A DNA stretch of 64,000 nucleotides from Mixia osmundae IAM 14324. Its lineage: Eukaryota > Basidiomycota > Mixiomycetes > Mixiales > Mixiaceae. Shown here one piece after another: positions 63,772 through 64,000 of this stretch. Below the pieces are notes generated by a model. The model did no database searches and was not told where the DNA came from. It saw nothing but the letters and a program-made list of their open reading frames with translations. The stretch covers positions 186,001 through 250,000 of the forward strand of contig NW_014575557.1 in assembly GCF_000708205.1 (NCBI RefSeq), in the 5' to 3' direction. Both the position numbers and the translations under genes were made by a program. Numbering within the stretch: the first letter of the stretch is position 1; every line of letters begins with the position of its first letter.

Positions 63772-64000
63772 ATGAGCGACACTGTGAACGCAGAAGCTAT
63801 AGCTTTACCACCCACGTCTATGAATGGCTGACTGGAACTTTTACCCTCCTTGCCAAAAGTTAGCACTCTTGATTTTATACACTAACATTTAGGTCTATCC
63901 ACTCTCGCGACACGTCAGGCCAAAGGATTCGGTCTTGCCGACGCCATCCAACGCATTCACATCAGAAATCACGAGGCCAATTGAGTGCCACAGGTGATTC
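63772..64000 (+). CDS. Possible 5' end of a gene running out of the window
   Basis: From ATG at 63772 the frame reads MSDTVNAEAIALPPTS and would hit a TGA at 63829. A GTCTAT donor at 63816 and a strong CTAAC...TTTAG acceptor at 63892 join it to a frame (IHSRDTSGQRIRSCRR) that stays open to the window end. The first residues do not identify a family. The model rests on splice signals only. Confidence 0.3.

Overview
This window is a gene-dense nuclear segment from a basidiomycete fungus. Nearly every gene has short introns, usually 42 to 62 nt, with CTGAC, CTGAT or CTAAC branch sites about 15 to 30 nt before the AG. Intergenic gaps are mostly 75 to 500 bp and base composition is about 54% GC. 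A STE3-type receptor, a multi-unit farnesyl-type pheromone precursor ending in CTIA (like the rhodotorucine precursors) and the compactness suggest Pucciniomycotina, perhaps a Mixia-like species. That placement is inference. I see no transposon, retroelement, CRISPR array, rRNA or tRNA that I can defend. All gene models are hand-spliced from the sequence, and nearly all were checked for reading frame across every junction.

Layout. 1-5.4 kb: end of an unknown gene, BCP1, a degenerate aspartic-protease-like gene, a secreted or anchored histidine acid phosphatase and a GFA-domain gene. 6.3-10.3 kb: a two-domain GFA gene, an F-box gene and RRP43. 10.3-13.3 kb: a membrane protein, a small secreted protein and a GH12 glucanase. 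13.8-25.5 kb: a HAD hydrolase, a PHD-finger protein, LIP2, a complex I subunit, an RSC8/SWI3-type subunit, two small unknowns, mitoribosomal mS45 and the LEU5 carrier. 25.6-32.2 kb: coronin, then the divergent pair ADE2/HIS4. 32.2-35.7 kb: an unknown acidic protein, an F-box/LRR gene and an F-box pseudogene. 35.8-50 kb: TOP2, LSM7, KAP95, a MIC26/27-type MICOS subunit, RSM19, MRD1 and an unknown. 50.8-60.1 kb: the mating region. 60.8-64 kb: YRA1, a small secreted protein, an unknown poly-Ala protein and a partial gene.

The standout system is the pheromone/receptor (PR) mating locus. STE3 (50782-52110), RPL20 and a small membrane protein lead into an 880-bp inverted repeat (53842-54720 and 56143-57031). 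Each arm carries a complete pheromone gene, and the 1.4-kb spacer carries the histone chaperone ASF1. A PH-CRIB-kinase PAK (STE20/CLA4 type) lies just outside the right arm. The precursor holds three copies of a PPFAMYRGCTIA unit, and each unit is split by an intron at the same codon. KAP95, LSM7 and RPL20 (L18ae), which I recall as PR-linked in related red yeasts, are close by. Single-N assembly gaps fall at the end of the pheromone gene in both arms.

A second genome-wide signal is splicing. About nine of roughly 85 introns are forced by reading frame and homology to use GC-AG boundaries, far above the usual 1% or so. Several genes also have tiny exons (5, 9, 10 and 18 coding nt) or frame-neutral introns that would be read through without notice.
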